Shown: positions 11,660-24,900 of the stretch, one piece after another
Position numbering within the stretch: position 1 is the first letter of the stretch
Layout of the letters: each line of letters starts with the position of its first letter
NCBI RefSeq assembly: GCF_030247195.1
Contig: NC_080670.1
Coordinates: 31,916,497-31,980,496, forward strand
Direction: 5' to 3'
Length of the DNA: 64,000 nt
Source: Topomyia yanbarensis
Taxonomy: Eukaryota; Arthropoda; Insecta; Diptera; Culicidae
Position numbers and translations under genes: made by a program
Notes under the pieces: model-generated
Database searches by the model: none
What the model saw: the letters and a program-made list of their open reading frames with translations, nothing else
What the model was told of the DNA's origin: nothing

Positions 11660-12420
11660 AACCATTTTTATCAGCCCCTTTGTTTATTTTGGGCTGACTA
11701 AATGTGGATACAGTGATGACGCGTTTTTATCAGCCCCTTGGCGAATTTTAAGCCGATAAAACAGGGACATTGATAAAATCGGGACATATATTTTTCTGTC
11801 TTTTTAATAAACTGAAGCTATTAAAATATTCTTCTTTGGTCCTTAGATATAGCCTCGCAACCTTTTCTAATGATTTACTTCAAGTTCCCCTTAAGGGGGT
11901 CTGAAAGCGCGAAATTAAAAAAAAAAAATATTATTTTTATGATTACATTTTTCGGTTCTCTAAGATACGAAATATATGCCCAAGAAAGGATCTACTCGAA
12001 TTCAACTTGGTTCGTCTGCTAGAGCCAATAAAACTACCAACTTTCAATTTTCATATGAAGCTGATAATATCGGGTCAAAAAGCTGATAAAATCGGGTCTC
12101 CTCTGTATTGATAAAATCCGGACACTTTTTTTTCTTTTTTTTTAATTAATTGAAGCTGTTTAAATATTCTTCTATAGTTTCTAGATGTAACCCTATAACG
12201 CTTTTTGATTATTTGGTATAAATTTAACTTAAGGTATTACTACAGTGCAAAATGAAAAAAAATGATTTTTTTACTTTTGCATCTTCAAGACGTGAAAAAT
12301 ATGCTCCAGATAGGGTTTACTCAAATTCGGCTCATCTGCTAGAGCTCATAAAATTTTGTTCCATATGAGGCTGAAAAAATCTGTTTAAAAGTTAATCAAA
12401 TTGGGTCTTAACCTTATTGA
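11660..12420 (+). repeat. 'Pseudo-palindromic' TTTTATCAGC repeat, two tandem copies
   Basis: Two degenerate tandem copies (about 11.66-12.10 and 12.10-12.42 kb) share the blocks TTTTATCAGCCCC or GATAAAATCGGG, AAGGGGGTCTGAAAGCGC, and TCTGCTAGAGC. A third copy lies in opposite orientation at 63029-63450. The pattern suggests an AT-rich dispersed transposable element or satellite-like family without coding capacity. Confidence 0.8.
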
Positions 12421-13060
12421 ATTTTAAATTTCCAATGTTTGATTTGCATTCTAAATTTTAAATTTTCAATTTGTAATTTTCTATTTTTAATTCTTAATTG
12501 TTATTTTTTTTATTTTTATTTCTAAATGTAAATTGTTGATTTTTAATTTTTAATTCGTAATTTTTAATTTTCAACTTTAATTTTAAATTTATATTCTAAA
12601 TTTAACTTTTTTATCTTTTTTTTATTTTCAATTTTTAAAATTTAATTTTTAATTCTTAATTTTTTATTTTTTTATTTTCAATTGTCAATTCCATATCAAC
12701 ATTTGAATAGGGCTAATAAGTTTTGTAAACAAATTTTTGTTTTGCTGATTTCTCCTAATTTGTTATCATTTCAACACAGAAAACATTTAAAATTGATTCT
12801 ACCAAGGATATAGATGTTGATTCATGTGTATTTTTCATGAAATTCAACTCGGTAGCGGAATAATGAGCGAAATAAGTATGTTTACAAAAGTCTCATTAGC
12901 CCTTTTGAAAAATTACTATTGAATTGTCAATTGTTAATTTTCAATTTTCAATTGTCAATGGTCAATTGTCAATTTTTAATTTAAAATTTTTAATTTTCAA
13001 TATTTTTTTTGAATGCTTAATTTTTAATTCTTAATGTATGCATTATACATTTTGTACTGT
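12420..13060. repeat. AT-rich low-complexity tract (AATTTTTAATTTTCAATT pattern)
   Basis: Long runs built from variants of TTTTAATTTTTAATTC and CAATTGTCAATT. No coding sequence or sharp boundaries. Slippage-prone low-complexity DNA in the intron. Confidence 0.8.
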
Positions 13061-13149
13061 GTATAAGTAACAAAGTGGCAGGTAATTACTTGATTTGTCG
13101 ATAGCTACAGGGGAGATTTTTAGCTCGTGTCCTGGGTGAAATGAGAAGG

Positions 13150-14360
13150 TAGATTGATTTTTTTATTTGCTCCTTGTTACTTTTTATTTTATATTTCACT
13201 TACCTTTACTTTTTATGTTTTACCTTCAACTTGTTACTTTTGCTTTTTATTGTGTACCTTTTATTTTTAACTTATTAGCTTGTACTTATAGTTTTTTCTT
13301 TTCAATTTTGAGTTTTTACTTCTTACTTTTTATATTTTTTTTGTTATTTGTCTCATTAAGTAAACAAGCTACACCTAACAAGTAAAATAAGGAGAAAAAT
13401 GTTTTTACTTGATAGCTCGTTTACCTGTGACTTGTTGCTTGTTACTTTATTACTTCTTTATATTTTGATTGTAGAGGTTTTAACCTTAGGATCATTCGCC
13501 TCTTTTCGGGTTAGAGAATTCTCTTTTGGAAGAATCTCCGACCCTATGTGCGGGGTTGGGAATCGAACCCAGGTAAGCTACGTACAAGGCAATTGATTTA
13601 CCAACTACACTATGCCCGCCCCCTGCTTGTTACTTTGTTATTCATTACTTGTTACTCATAACTTGTTACTTGTTATTTGTGACTTGTTACTCGGATGTTA
13701 TTTGTTACTTGGTGCTTGTTACCTGTTATTTGTTACGCGTTGTTACTTTTTATTTTTTATTTGTTTTTTAGTACTTGTCACCTGTTAGTAGTTATTGGTT
13801 ACTTTTTACCGTTTATTTTACACTTTTTATTATTTATTTTACCTTGTTACATTTAGTTTCCATGTTTTACTATTCGTCAATTTTAAGTCGTTTTTTCCAT
13901 TGCCCAATTAAAAAATACTTTGTTTTTTTTCAATTAACTGTTTTACTTTTTATTTAGCAAAATGTACTTATTGTTTTTCTAATTTCTTTTCGGCTAACAT
14001 TTTTTTTTTCTGATTTACTGTTTTGTTTTTTTTTTTATTTTCGTTTAGCTACTTAGTTTTTCATTTTATTGTATCGCTTTTTTCCATTTTGATATTTTAC
14101 TGTTTTAATGATTATCTGTTCTACTATTTTTTATGTCCATTCCACTATGTTACTGTTTAACTGTTTTTATTTATTTTTTGTTTTACTGCTTTGCTGCTGT
14201 AGTTGTATTTACCAATTTATTGTTGTATCAGTTAACGCGTTTACTATTTTATCCTTTCTATTTTACTGTTTAGCTGTGCTGGGTTTTACATTTTATGTTG
14301 TGCATTTACTGCTTGAAGAAGCTTTATTCACTACCTCACCTGTACATCTGCTCATTTGTT
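13150..14360. repeat. T-rich tract with TTACTTGTTACTTGT-type repeats
   Basis: The plus strand is strongly T-biased and consists largely of variants of CTTGTTACTTGTTACT and TTTTACTTTTTATT. The apparent open frames (13167-13385, 13399-13596, 13775-13957, 14108-14407) are products of this composition. A SINE is embedded at about 13460-13623. Confidence 0.8.
13460..13623 (-). mobile_element. tRNA-derived SINE, copy 1
   Basis: On the minus strand a Pol III A box (TAGTGTAGTTGG, at 13601-13612) is followed by a B box (GGTTCGATTCC, at 13559-13569). A tRNA-unrelated body follows (GTCGGAGATTCTTCC, then AAGGTTAAAACCTCTAC). The second copy in this window (about 32779-32949) shares head, body and tail, confirming a dispersed family. 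Feilai and SINE200 are known tRNA-derived mosquito SINEs; I cannot say which family this is. Confidence 0.85.
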
Positions 14361-15805
14361 TTACTTTCTTCCTATCTCACAATTTCATTAACCACTTCAT
14401 AAGTTGAAGTTTTTCCCGAAGGGCATCCAATTAACCCCGAACCCAGGCAAAGCAACCCTCATCTTCGCGATCGCATTAAATTTCACCGGATGTTCCCAAC
14501 CATATCGGATCAAATTCGAACCAGCTTGCAATAATTACAATCAAAACAGCCCCACCTAATGGGGGGAACACGTTAAACTGACTTGCGGTAATAATGGCTG
14601 ACTGACTGACTGATTCCATTAAGTTGCATAAGGTCGCCGTCCGTCGAACGAATGAAAAGAAAAGCGATCAATCGATACAAATCTTCCGTTGTGTTTTCGT
14701 ATAAGCTTTTATATTATTTTGATTGCTATAAAAGGTACGCGATGAATTTTAACGTTTATCGTTTTTCGTTCGGTGATCGATTGCATCGCTGCAGACAGAC
14801 ATAGTAGCGTTAAAAAAACGGAAACGATCTAGCCCTCTAACCCAAAAGTCATAAACGAAAGCGCGTACTGACAGGCGCAAGGGAACAGAGGATGGGATCG
14901 GTTACACTTGTGCCTAGCGTAGATCCTGTGCGTTCTGACGCGACAGAAATAATGGCAATAAAAGGATTGTGACAGATGAAATGCGGGCGCTTGGTTGAGA
15001 TTTATACACCTTGTAATTGATACAGGAACGGAAAAAAGCAGCAGGCGGTGACCCTCGGTTGACATGCTGACGAACACAGAACACAAAAGGTAGTTGGAAT
15101 ATGTAGGGTTAAGTCTCCCCCTATGTTCTTTTGTGCAGTCATCAAGGGCTGAGAGAATTATTCTTCTATATTTTATTCCCCCTTCGTTCAACTTAATGTG
15201 TTACAAAATCGGTTTATCGTTCCTTTCACCACTAGTTGGGTTGGACTTTATACCATCGAAAAATAAAAAAACAACAGTTAACCGAATGGTAATTGCTAAA
15301 TGAACCGATTCATTGCGAAAGTAAAATTACCCGAATGCAAAACCGCTCAATTTCGTTCGGACTTTTCTTTTTCCTCGTTTGTGTGCTGTTCGATTGTCCA
15401 TGATTGTGCGTTTATAATTGCCACACGCATGCTGCAACAGCGCCGCCTAGCGGGATTTTTATAGCCACCCATCAGCAGCCGTATCAAATCGGACCACAGA
15501 GCGGCCCGGCGGCATCCAAGCCAAATTGATCCAATTTTTTCTTAACTTAATGAGTTTGCGATTAATAAATTATGCAGACAGGTAAACGCGAACCGCGAGT
15601 GAAAGAGAAAAGAGGAAAAGTGAATGCAGCAAACGACGAGCCACAGCAGACGTGCGCATAACAGTCAAGCCAAGAAAACTGTAGTTTATCTTTTAATTAT
15701 GCCAAAATTGAATCTGATTAATTTGCGAGTTAATTAGTAATCGGCTTTTGTTTGGCGCTGTTGCTCAATTAGGTTGACATTTACGACTGTTGGCAGTGGA
15801 CTTAC
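14361..15805. other. Serrate intron remainder before the EGF 2 exon
   Basis: Mostly unique-looking intron sequence. No exon, RNA gene or repeat family recognised. The minus-strand open frame at 14829-15191 has no recognisable domain and is not supported. Confidence 0.5.
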
Positions 15806-15939
15806 CTTGATCGCACAGGATTCCTCCCCAGTTGGTATCACAGATGCACTGCCAGGCGCTGCCGTTACAGTAACCATGGCGACAGCCCGGATAGACCATG
15901 CACTCGTTACAAAGTGGCCCCCGCCAACCGGGGCGACAT
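15806..15939 (-). CDS. Ser: Serrate exon: end of EGF 1 and EGF repeat 2
   Basis: This 134-bp exon encodes [10 protein letters not shown] (end of EGF 1) and then EGF 2, [20 protein letters not shown] and onward to [12 protein letters not shown] 2 has the short cysteine spacing typical of the second repeat of Serrate/Jagged and together with DSL and EGF 1 forms the minimal Notch-binding module. Acceptor CTTCCAG lies right of 15939; donor GTAAGT is at 15800-15805. It begins and ends with one base of a split codon, both consistent with the neighbouring exons. Confidence 0.95.
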
Positions 15940-18900
15940 CTGGAAGAAACAAAAAAAAAACAGAGACGAAATTAGAGACTGGTGGGTTGCTCAATAATTT
16001 TTTGTTTTTTTTTCCAGTCGGCGTTGGTCGAACTCGAATGAGTCAAGTGTTTGTACGGCGGCGGCGCGATCGCGGTAGGGTCTAATGAGTGACAAGGTGA
16101 AGCACTCATGTGTCGGTTTTGGTCAGATGCCTACGGTAAACAATCGAAGCCGCGACATTTGTCTGGCGGTGTTTTGGGGTCCACGAGGAGACTTCTGTTT
16201 GCTTATCCGCGAGCATTATAACCAACAAGGCTGAATAGTTTTTTTGGTGAAGGAAATCGAATATTGGAATTTCGTTTGTGGTGTCTGCTCGGGTGCAACG
16301 CAACAAGTTGGTACATTTCTGTTTGTGATTTCTGTTAACTCCTCCTTTGCTTGTTAATTAGAGTGGAGATATTTTCTTTTGCCAAAGTTCAAAGTTTTAT
16401 TCAAATTAGGCAGGCCATTGATTTATCGCGATGCTACGGAAGCGACCAATTCCTACCGTCGCAGTCTGACGATGCAAGGAATGCACGGCGGCTAGGTATG
16501 ACAAAAAGCAGAATCAATTTTTCGTAGCGTGGGAAGAATTTATTCAAATTTCAGCATTCTTCGTACGATGCCATAACACACACACTGCTGAAGAAAGATA
16601 GAGAGAAGTCAAGGCGGCCCGCACTAAAACAAAGAAGAACGTTCAAACCGCGTTCTATTGTTTACCAAGCCTAGTCAAGCTGTCAGGCGTGTACAAGGCA
16701 GTATAAAACTCGGGGGGTGCCAGCCCATTTTACCGGCAAACAAAAGAACGCCGAACGCCGTTTTGAGCGGTAATGACTCGTCAAATATTGACCGATCATA
16801 GCAAGCATCGACATCGGCAGCGGCTTCAACCAAACGGTCGCCTCTTAGATTTGTTTTGATACGATTCAGGATTCCACGAGGGCCATTAAAATTAAACTCG
16901 TGACAACGCGGCAAATGTCAAACCGAACACTGTTGGAGTTGTAGTGATTTGATTAGGTGACAAAAAGGGAAAGGAAAATCGAACGCTGTGCTGTGTGATG
17001 CATTCGCCTAACCGAAGATCGGACAGGTCGATAGTGATTAACGAAACACACGAACAAAACCAATTGACCTATTTCGGAACCGAAGCCTATCTATGAACAA
17101 TGATTCCGCGGGCTAACCACGCAGATGGAAGAAAGAATCAGCCTAAAAAAGAAAGCAATAACCAAACACAAACAACAGAGTTTCTTGTGTTTGTTTTTTT
17201 TTCTTTTTCACTGGCTATCGCCGCGCGACGTTGGGGACTCGCTCTCCACGTTCGATGCGCTGAACGTGAAACAGCTTCTCTTTCTTCTGTCCTCGATTTG
17301 CTTTGTTCGACCTGCGCGAACAGGCAGTCAGAGATTTATTGCAGAATTAAATTTTTTAACAATGTTTTACTTGTTCAATTATGTATGATTAAGTGTTTAT
17401 TTATTATTAATTCTACCTTGTCCTCTCACTGTGTCTCCGATTCAAACCCTGTGGTACACACGAGGAAAGCTACAACGCTAGAGATCCGATCTTCTCTTTT
17501 TTCTACTATTTTGACGACAAGTAGGCGACTTCGTTACGAAGGCAGCGAAATGGTAGTAATTTGATGACAATTTGATAAACCATAAATTTATTTCACAATT
17601 GTTAGAGCTTATTGTGTTGCTGCCCAGATAAGACGAGCGAAGACGCGAGTGATTTATTGTCACTGCTCTGCCTTAGCGCACAGTGGTGACCCTTTTGTGT
17701 TTTGTCGAATGTCATGTTGAATGTCAAAACGAGTTGGAATTTGTCAACCTCGCATTCTACTGACAGCACAACTTGCTTCCAACCAGCAGCCCCTACCCTG
17801 TAGGTCAGTAGGTTTTTACCACTTCTGAAACTGCGATAACACTCACATTGTTTCCAACTTTCAAAAGGGTCCCACTTTTTGTTTGGCTATTTGTGTTTAC
17901 CTGTTTGCCTTTAACGAACAAAACTCGACGAGATAGCTTATTTTTGTTTTCGGTTGTTGGTGGAAGACGAGATTTCAAAACAAATATGTTTAACTTAGCG
18001 GCTTCAAGGGGGGAGGTAGCCATCCGCTGGAAAAGTGCGTTTCTGTTTGCATGATTAATAATGATTATTCCGCAGCGGTCAAGTGTCATCGATCTGTCGA
18101 AAATCGACCAAACCCTAGCCATTGATGGAGCTGAAGCAGGCAACGGAAAAGCCGGTCGGTGCAAATTCCACGCGGGATCCGAAGCAACTAATTGAAAATT
18201 AATAGTGAATTACAAAGGGGTAATCAAATCTATTATAGATAGAAACTTGTGTTTCATCGTATATTTTCACGTATCTTTAGCAGGTATGTTCGAAGCGGAC
18301 GGAAGAAAGTGGTAAGTGACCGGTGGAAGGCCAGCCAAAAAACAGGTTCTACCGGATTTTTTCGTTCTCGTTGCCGCCGAAACCGGGATGAACTCACCAA
18401 AAATAACAACAAGAGTGTGAGAAGCACGGTCTTCAAAATCAAAGTAATAGCAATAGAACCTGAAAAGAAAAAACACAACGATAATGACCTTAACTAATAA
18501 TAAACTCGGGAGGGCCACGGCGCGGCAACTCCCGTGTCTGTGTGTAGAAATAGATTCAAGGAAGAAGACTTCGACGTGGTGTTATGCTGTTGTGGGGGAA
18601 CCAGACGCACACGGTTACAACGGGCGGTAAGTAAGAGAGCTTCTTTTCAGAACGAATTAAATTGAAACAATGTTATGGTAGGCTTGGGTCCGGTGGAACT
18701 GATGGCTTTCTTCAGAGTGGTTGGGACGTGTCAGAATCTAGCCAATTTAGCAATTAATTCTTTTCCATTGATTTCCAACGCCGTTGCTGCGCACGAATTC
18801 ATCTTCCCTGGTAGATCGACACAGTGAATGAATAATGTAGCTTGACCCGGGACAGTCTATGCAAATCAGGCGTGAAACCGGACAGGACTAGGGATCAAAA

Positions 18901-21900
18901 CAAAAGAAAAGCATGCTACGATCGAAGTATGTCGGGTTAAATGGAACCAACCGTGCAAGTTTTCCACAGCTCATTAATTCGCTGCAAAACATAGTAACTA
19001 GGCAAATGGCCTACTAAGATAGTGGTGGTTAACAACGACAGCTTGCCAACGAAAGGGAAGAATTCTTCAACAGACAATTAAAATAGTTATTGTCGGGTCT
19101 TTCAACAAGCACCATTAGCCGTTAGTGTGGGCAAAGAGGAGAAACCGTTTGCGAAAGCGTGTCATTTATCATCCATGGATGCTGATGAAACGTTTATTCA
19201 AGACAAAGTTGAATTTCGCTTCTACAATTAGCTTCATTCACATGACCTCCGCAGTGCGCCGGATCGCCCAGAATCGAACACGAGGTGTCGCCATAAGTCA
19301 CCTCACCTTTTTTCTGCAACACTTACTGCCACCGAGCCGAGTTCAAAAACAGCATCAGGAGCCAGTCCAGATAAAATAATTAAGGTATTTCGCTTGTTTG
19401 TGCCTGTAACACGATCAATTTTCCCGCTTCCTGCAGTGGTATTAAGAGCCAATTCCGAAACCGTGTCCCGTTCGGGAAGAGGAGACCCCGGGGTGATTCC
19501 GACGGACCGATATTGTAGCCTATTTGGTGTTTCTTTTAATTAACTGCGTGATTTTAATTGTGACTACTTTTTCTCTGCCCCGTCCTTTGCGCTCTCGGAG
19601 CAGGCGAGGCGGGAGATTGCAATTTAGCGATTGGACCCCAGACCACAGAATGCCACGTTGCCATACGAAGAATCGACCATCGCAACGGTAAGGAAAGCAA
19701 CACGGTCGTACAATGAGGTGAACAAATGAAATATGGTTGTTGCAACCCGATTTCTGTGTTTTGTGTTTCGGTTTCAATTGAAGCCAGGGACGGTCTAGTG
19801 AGAGGCATGCCACCATCCAACCTACCAACGGTAGGCAATTTAAATTTTCCGATTAATTAAGATTCTATACAAAATGTTGTTCCGTTGTCTTGTCCCGGGA
19901 GGGATCGAAGGATCTCGGGGATGAGGCACAGTCCGGAAATCAAAGGCTTGTTTTTTCAGCTTCTGGAGCAAAGTTCACAACTGGTCAGAAGTTTAAAGCA
20001 TCACTAAAAACGTGAGGCTGAAAAGGGAAGCGTTCGACGACTGCCTAACTGTTTCTAATGGTGTGGCGTCTCGTAGGCTGCATAATAGTACAAGGCTTTA
20101 CGATTTGCGATGGATTTCATCTGTTACCCCCTGGCCGAGTTAGAATAGTTATCTTCGAATGACACTGGACCTGGCTGTCCAGTTTCTAAAGAAACTAAAC
20201 TTTTCCCATCACAGTTAGCTATCAATCAGTGAAGATTATAACCGGCCTCAAACATGGTCGCATAGCAGTACACACCTTGATTGACACGTTTCGTGGATCT
20301 TAATCTGAGCGCCATCTGTGAAGCCATGAGCATTCAGGTGTCAAATGTAGCGGTGTAAAGCTGATTGCTCCCGATGGAGCACCGCGTCATAGTGACACTC
20401 TGTCCATCCTAAGGGGCAAACCTCTTATCCCAGGTAGCTAATGAACTCGAAATAGTTCGAATTTTCAATTCATTAAATTAATTAATTACGTCGTAAAAGG
20501 ACTGCGCCCGCACGCCTGTGAAGGAGTGATGGCTGCGTGCTTTTGATTTATGGGAAGCGATAATTATGATGCTTGCGATCCTAGTTTTGCGACCGCGCGC
20601 GACGGCCCCCAAGACGTGGACATACACAGAAGCCCGGGAGATTGTGATCTCACGTGTGCGCTGATTGGTCGGACGAATGGACGTAATCATGTCGTTTTAG
20701 ACGGCCATTGCTTACTCACTAAATTAAGAGTCCAACCGCGAATGGTGCTCTGCAAAGTGACAGCTCCAATGCTGCTTAGCGGGATGTCAATTAAGAAGTT
20801 GAAATTGGAGCAGCTGAGAACTGCTACTGAAGCTACTCATCTATTTGGTCTGGAACTGGTTCAATCAACCGGAGATTCGATTGACACCGCTTAAATTGAT
20901 TGATCGTAATCTTTCCCGGTGTTTTAAAACCCCTCGACCAAATTCCAATCAAACTTTCACACCTTTACGATCCGAGTAGGCGTCCTTGGCGAGCGTTGCT
21001 GCACTGGGTGCACGGACGGACTCGTCCAATTTTGGTTCGGTTGGAATTAATTGAATTATCTGGGCTCAGAAATCGTGGCCTGCCGCTTTGTTGCAACGGT
21101 TAGCACAGCACATCCCAATGCGCGACAGTCTTGCGGGATACTGGATTCAGCTCGCAACTTTTAATGTCCGCACGCTACTGCACTGCTTTTGCCAGTGGCA
21201 ATCCGTGGCCGTACCTACTAATAATGCCACACCGAATCCGCAGTCTCCTGAAAGAAGTGTCGTTATGCACATTATAACGTTTTCATTGATAGTTGGGGTA
21301 TTGAATAGTGTTGGTGGTGGAGCGGAACAGAGAGATCTGCAGAAGCAGCAAAAAGTACAAATATAAACATATCATTACTTATTATTACGTGTTGCTTCGT
21401 TTTCCATTTCTCGCGGATGGTAATGTTTTTTTTTCTTCGCAGCAGCCACAACTCTACAAAAATTACCTTCGAGATGGCGCGCGAGAAACAAAGAGTTGAA
21501 CTTAATTACCTCTGTATACCGAACCGACGATGTACAATGGCTCGGACAGCTCACGGGATTCAAAACGGGAGGAATCTCCCCCGCAAGTAGCGATGCTCCG
21601 CGCAGCCTTCATAAGCTTAGTCACGTTCACGAGGAGGAAATATGGAAATAGGAAACTACTCGCCGTATGTTGCTCGCAAAAATGTGGCCTTTTTTGAGGC
21701 AATCAAAGGGAGCCCCTTTTTGCCACTTAATTTTAATTAAATTCAGTCAAGAACAACAAGCGCAAGGGGCAAAAAACAAAAACCGATGCACTATCAATTA
21801 AATCAAAAGGGAAAAACTGACCGTGCGCCTCCTTTCGATCACGGGGAGTAGATATAATGAGCAGATTGTACGGCACAGTCTACTTTGTAGGCTCGGACCT

Positions 21901-24900
21901 AACTATGTAGCAGGAAGCAGACTGCGGTTGTTTGGTGTTGCCTTGCAAACAAGATTGAGGTCCACCGATTCGATTAACCTTATCCGGAAAATGTGATCAG
22001 CTGGGGCCCGGAATGTACTGACCAGCAACGAAGCGCATTTCGCAAAGCGAAGCAAGCGGTAACGGTACCGGACGATGGTCGATTATTTCATCATTTTTAA
22101 AACCTTGGGATCCACTAGCGCGCACCGCCTCCCTTATCTACGGTAGTAGGCTGACTGACTGTGTCTTGCTGCTTACCAGCAGATGCGAGGGAAAAAAGCG
22201 TTGGAATGATTGCTTCCTAATAAAATTTAATGCAGCTGGGAAAGGTATTAAATTAGGGGGAAAATCCGACGATCAAAGCTCTTCGATGGGGGCGAGGGAA
22301 GAAAATGGCTCGTAAAATTATGAGATAACAGCCAGCTTAGTCCATTCGGCGATTATTTTTATTGCTATTTTCAAATGAGAGGAGAGCTGGTATTTAAGTA
22401 GGTTTTGATCGTTTCCATTAGGATCCGCGCTTGGGAGAGACACGATCGGGGTTGTGCAGTTCAGTCACCTAGTTTTTGTTCTATTTTCTTGTTAGCTAAT
22501 TTAATTGTGTTCCACCGCAAAAAGGGACAAAACCTACGTCAAGGTTAGCATCATGGAATGAATTATATCAGCGTTGAATCCAAGTTTTCCGTTACACAAT
22601 GTTCGAACAAAGAGAATGTCGGAATTTGCTCTAGATCATCTAATCAGGCAAGCGATTTGTAGATGCGGAGAAACCGTGCAAATCCTGTTTTTTAATCGAT
22701 ACGAGAGCGCTGAATTTTCTAGTTGCATGCGCGAAATCAATTCGCGACGTTGCTTTTTAAGTGACGCCAATTTTTTCCAATTTTCGAAAAACTGGCAGCG
22801 ATAAAAATGCAGTATAAACGATACACTCTTGTCTATTTCTACCCAAATCTTCAAGAGAAAATACCGAACTATACCGTTTTTCTGTGATGCAAATTGATAC
22901 GGGATTCCCTTTTTATTCTCTTGATTTTTTTTCACAAATCATCATCAAGATAATATTCTTTTGCTGGTAGGTTTGTTAGACCACTGTTTGAGAAACAGTA
23001 AGGCATAAGATCCTTTTGAAAATGTCGCTTGTTAAATATATAAAAAGGACTCTCTGACTCTGATAATTTCTCTCATTTTTTTTTTCAAAAAATGCCGAAG
23101 ATATGAAATCTAAACGTTTATCCCAACTTATTGACTTGTAGATGCAACCAGGTACAACATTTTAGTCGCTCTTCGTGATTGCTCATTAAAGTCTGTTCGC
23201 TCTATTGTAACGTCGTTTTCAAACTTACATGGATATTGTATCGTTTTTATTGGCTATTTTCGGCAAATTTAAAACAAAAACAATCGAAAGCAATGAAATT
23301 GACGGATAGGTATTCTAAAGCAACTCAGTTATAAAATTAGAACAGAAAACTAGGACTAAGCAGGCTCATATGGATATGATCGAAAGGAAATATGAAGAAT
23401 CCTTTGCCTTCTGCTGGTAGGAGTTGGGCGTTCTACTAAAGCCTACCACATGGTCATCATGATTTACCAGCGAGGCCGGCAAACATTTCTTCACGTGGAC
23501 ATTAATTGGAACTCACACTTTCGTTTTACATGGACATTAATTGGAAACCACAGAATGCGACTAAAATGATGCTGCTGGTGTTGGCAACATTATGTAAATC
23601 GTGTGAACTTAGCGTAAGAGCTAGAATTAAAAGTAAGCATTATCTATTAATTCTTTGATTGGTTGACTAATTTGTGATTTAGGAGGAATTGGCATACGAT
23701 TGAAAAAAAAAAACGAAATCATGACTGTTAGTTGTATTGCTACTGTGTACGTTTCTTTATATTAGCAAAGTGTATTGCGGATAAATCTAAGTAAAAGTTT
23801 TGCCAAATTTTTCTCTGTCTACTTCTAGACGAATTTTTCTTTTGAAAGTTTTTATGGTTTATTGCAATGTTTTTAAAGATAGGGTTTTGCTGATTAACAG
23901 TGTATTTGTACCGAACGAATTTCTCATAAAAATGAAATTGAGTGTCAAAAAAAATGATATAGCGTTAACATGACGCGAATACAAAAACTTCTCGGATTTA
24001 CCATTGCACGTGGAAACCTATTTACGAGGCGGGGAAATATTTTTTTCGTCTAAAACCTGCGTCTTGCGGGTCGTTCATTTTTACCTCGCTATTGTACACT
24101 TCCGTGTCATCATCATGGTTGTTGCCTTTTTGTTTATGAATATCTAATTTCTTCATTGCTTCTTTTCCTTACAAGTGTGAAATTCCTCTATGATGGTACT
24201 GGCTGTAGATGTTGAGGTGCTTGGCGCCGCTTCTATCGATGTTGATATTTCGTGTCCAGCAGCAACAAATTTTTCAATTTTTTCCTTGCTTATTTGACAC
24301 GACAGGACACGGTTAACGCGTTTAACTGAGCCGTGCGTCTTTTTATGATTTTTACCAAATGTAAAGATTGAAAATAACTTTCAAAGTTGCTGCTGCGTGT
24401 TGAGATCCTTTTCCTTGGTGGAGAAACATTTGTTGCATTGTCTACCACATCTTGGGGGTCATTTGATCTGTCTTCTCCCGCATATTCGTTCACGTCCATG
24501 TCGTCATATATACTGAATTCGTGATGCTCACGATCCGATGTTATTTGTTTGTTGTACTTACGGATCGCTGTTGTAAATCATTCTTCATCGGCATTTGATT
24601 CTTTATTGGTGGTGTTGGTTGTTGGCTTGGAGGTATTTGGTGTTAAATTTTGTTACTTCGCTGTTAGTGATGGCGGTTGGTTTAGTGGTACTGGGTCCGA
24701 TCGTTGTTAAGCTGGTGTTTGTTATTGTCCGGTTCGCAGTCGTTGGTTTAACAACCAGATGTGGTTTAGCATACGATCACTGTATACCGGCATTAGTCGT
24801 AGCAAATGGAATTTTTTTATCAGGATTTGCGCATGGTTTTCCGTGGTGTAGGAGTTGATCACAATATTGGCACGTGGAAATCTACCCTGGGTGGAATCTG

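Noticed and set aside
13551..13620. A true tRNA gene
   Set aside because: A and B boxes are present but no cloverleaf with an anticodon arm is evident, and the sequence continues into a repeated body shared with a second copy, so it is a SINE.
13167..14407. Series of hydrophobic open frames
   Set aside because: Products of T-rich low-complexity sequence, not membrane proteins.
20550..21366. Consecutive plus-strand open frames in the long intron
   Set aside because: Short, no recognised domain, and opposite to the host gene; random frames in GC-balanced intron DNA.
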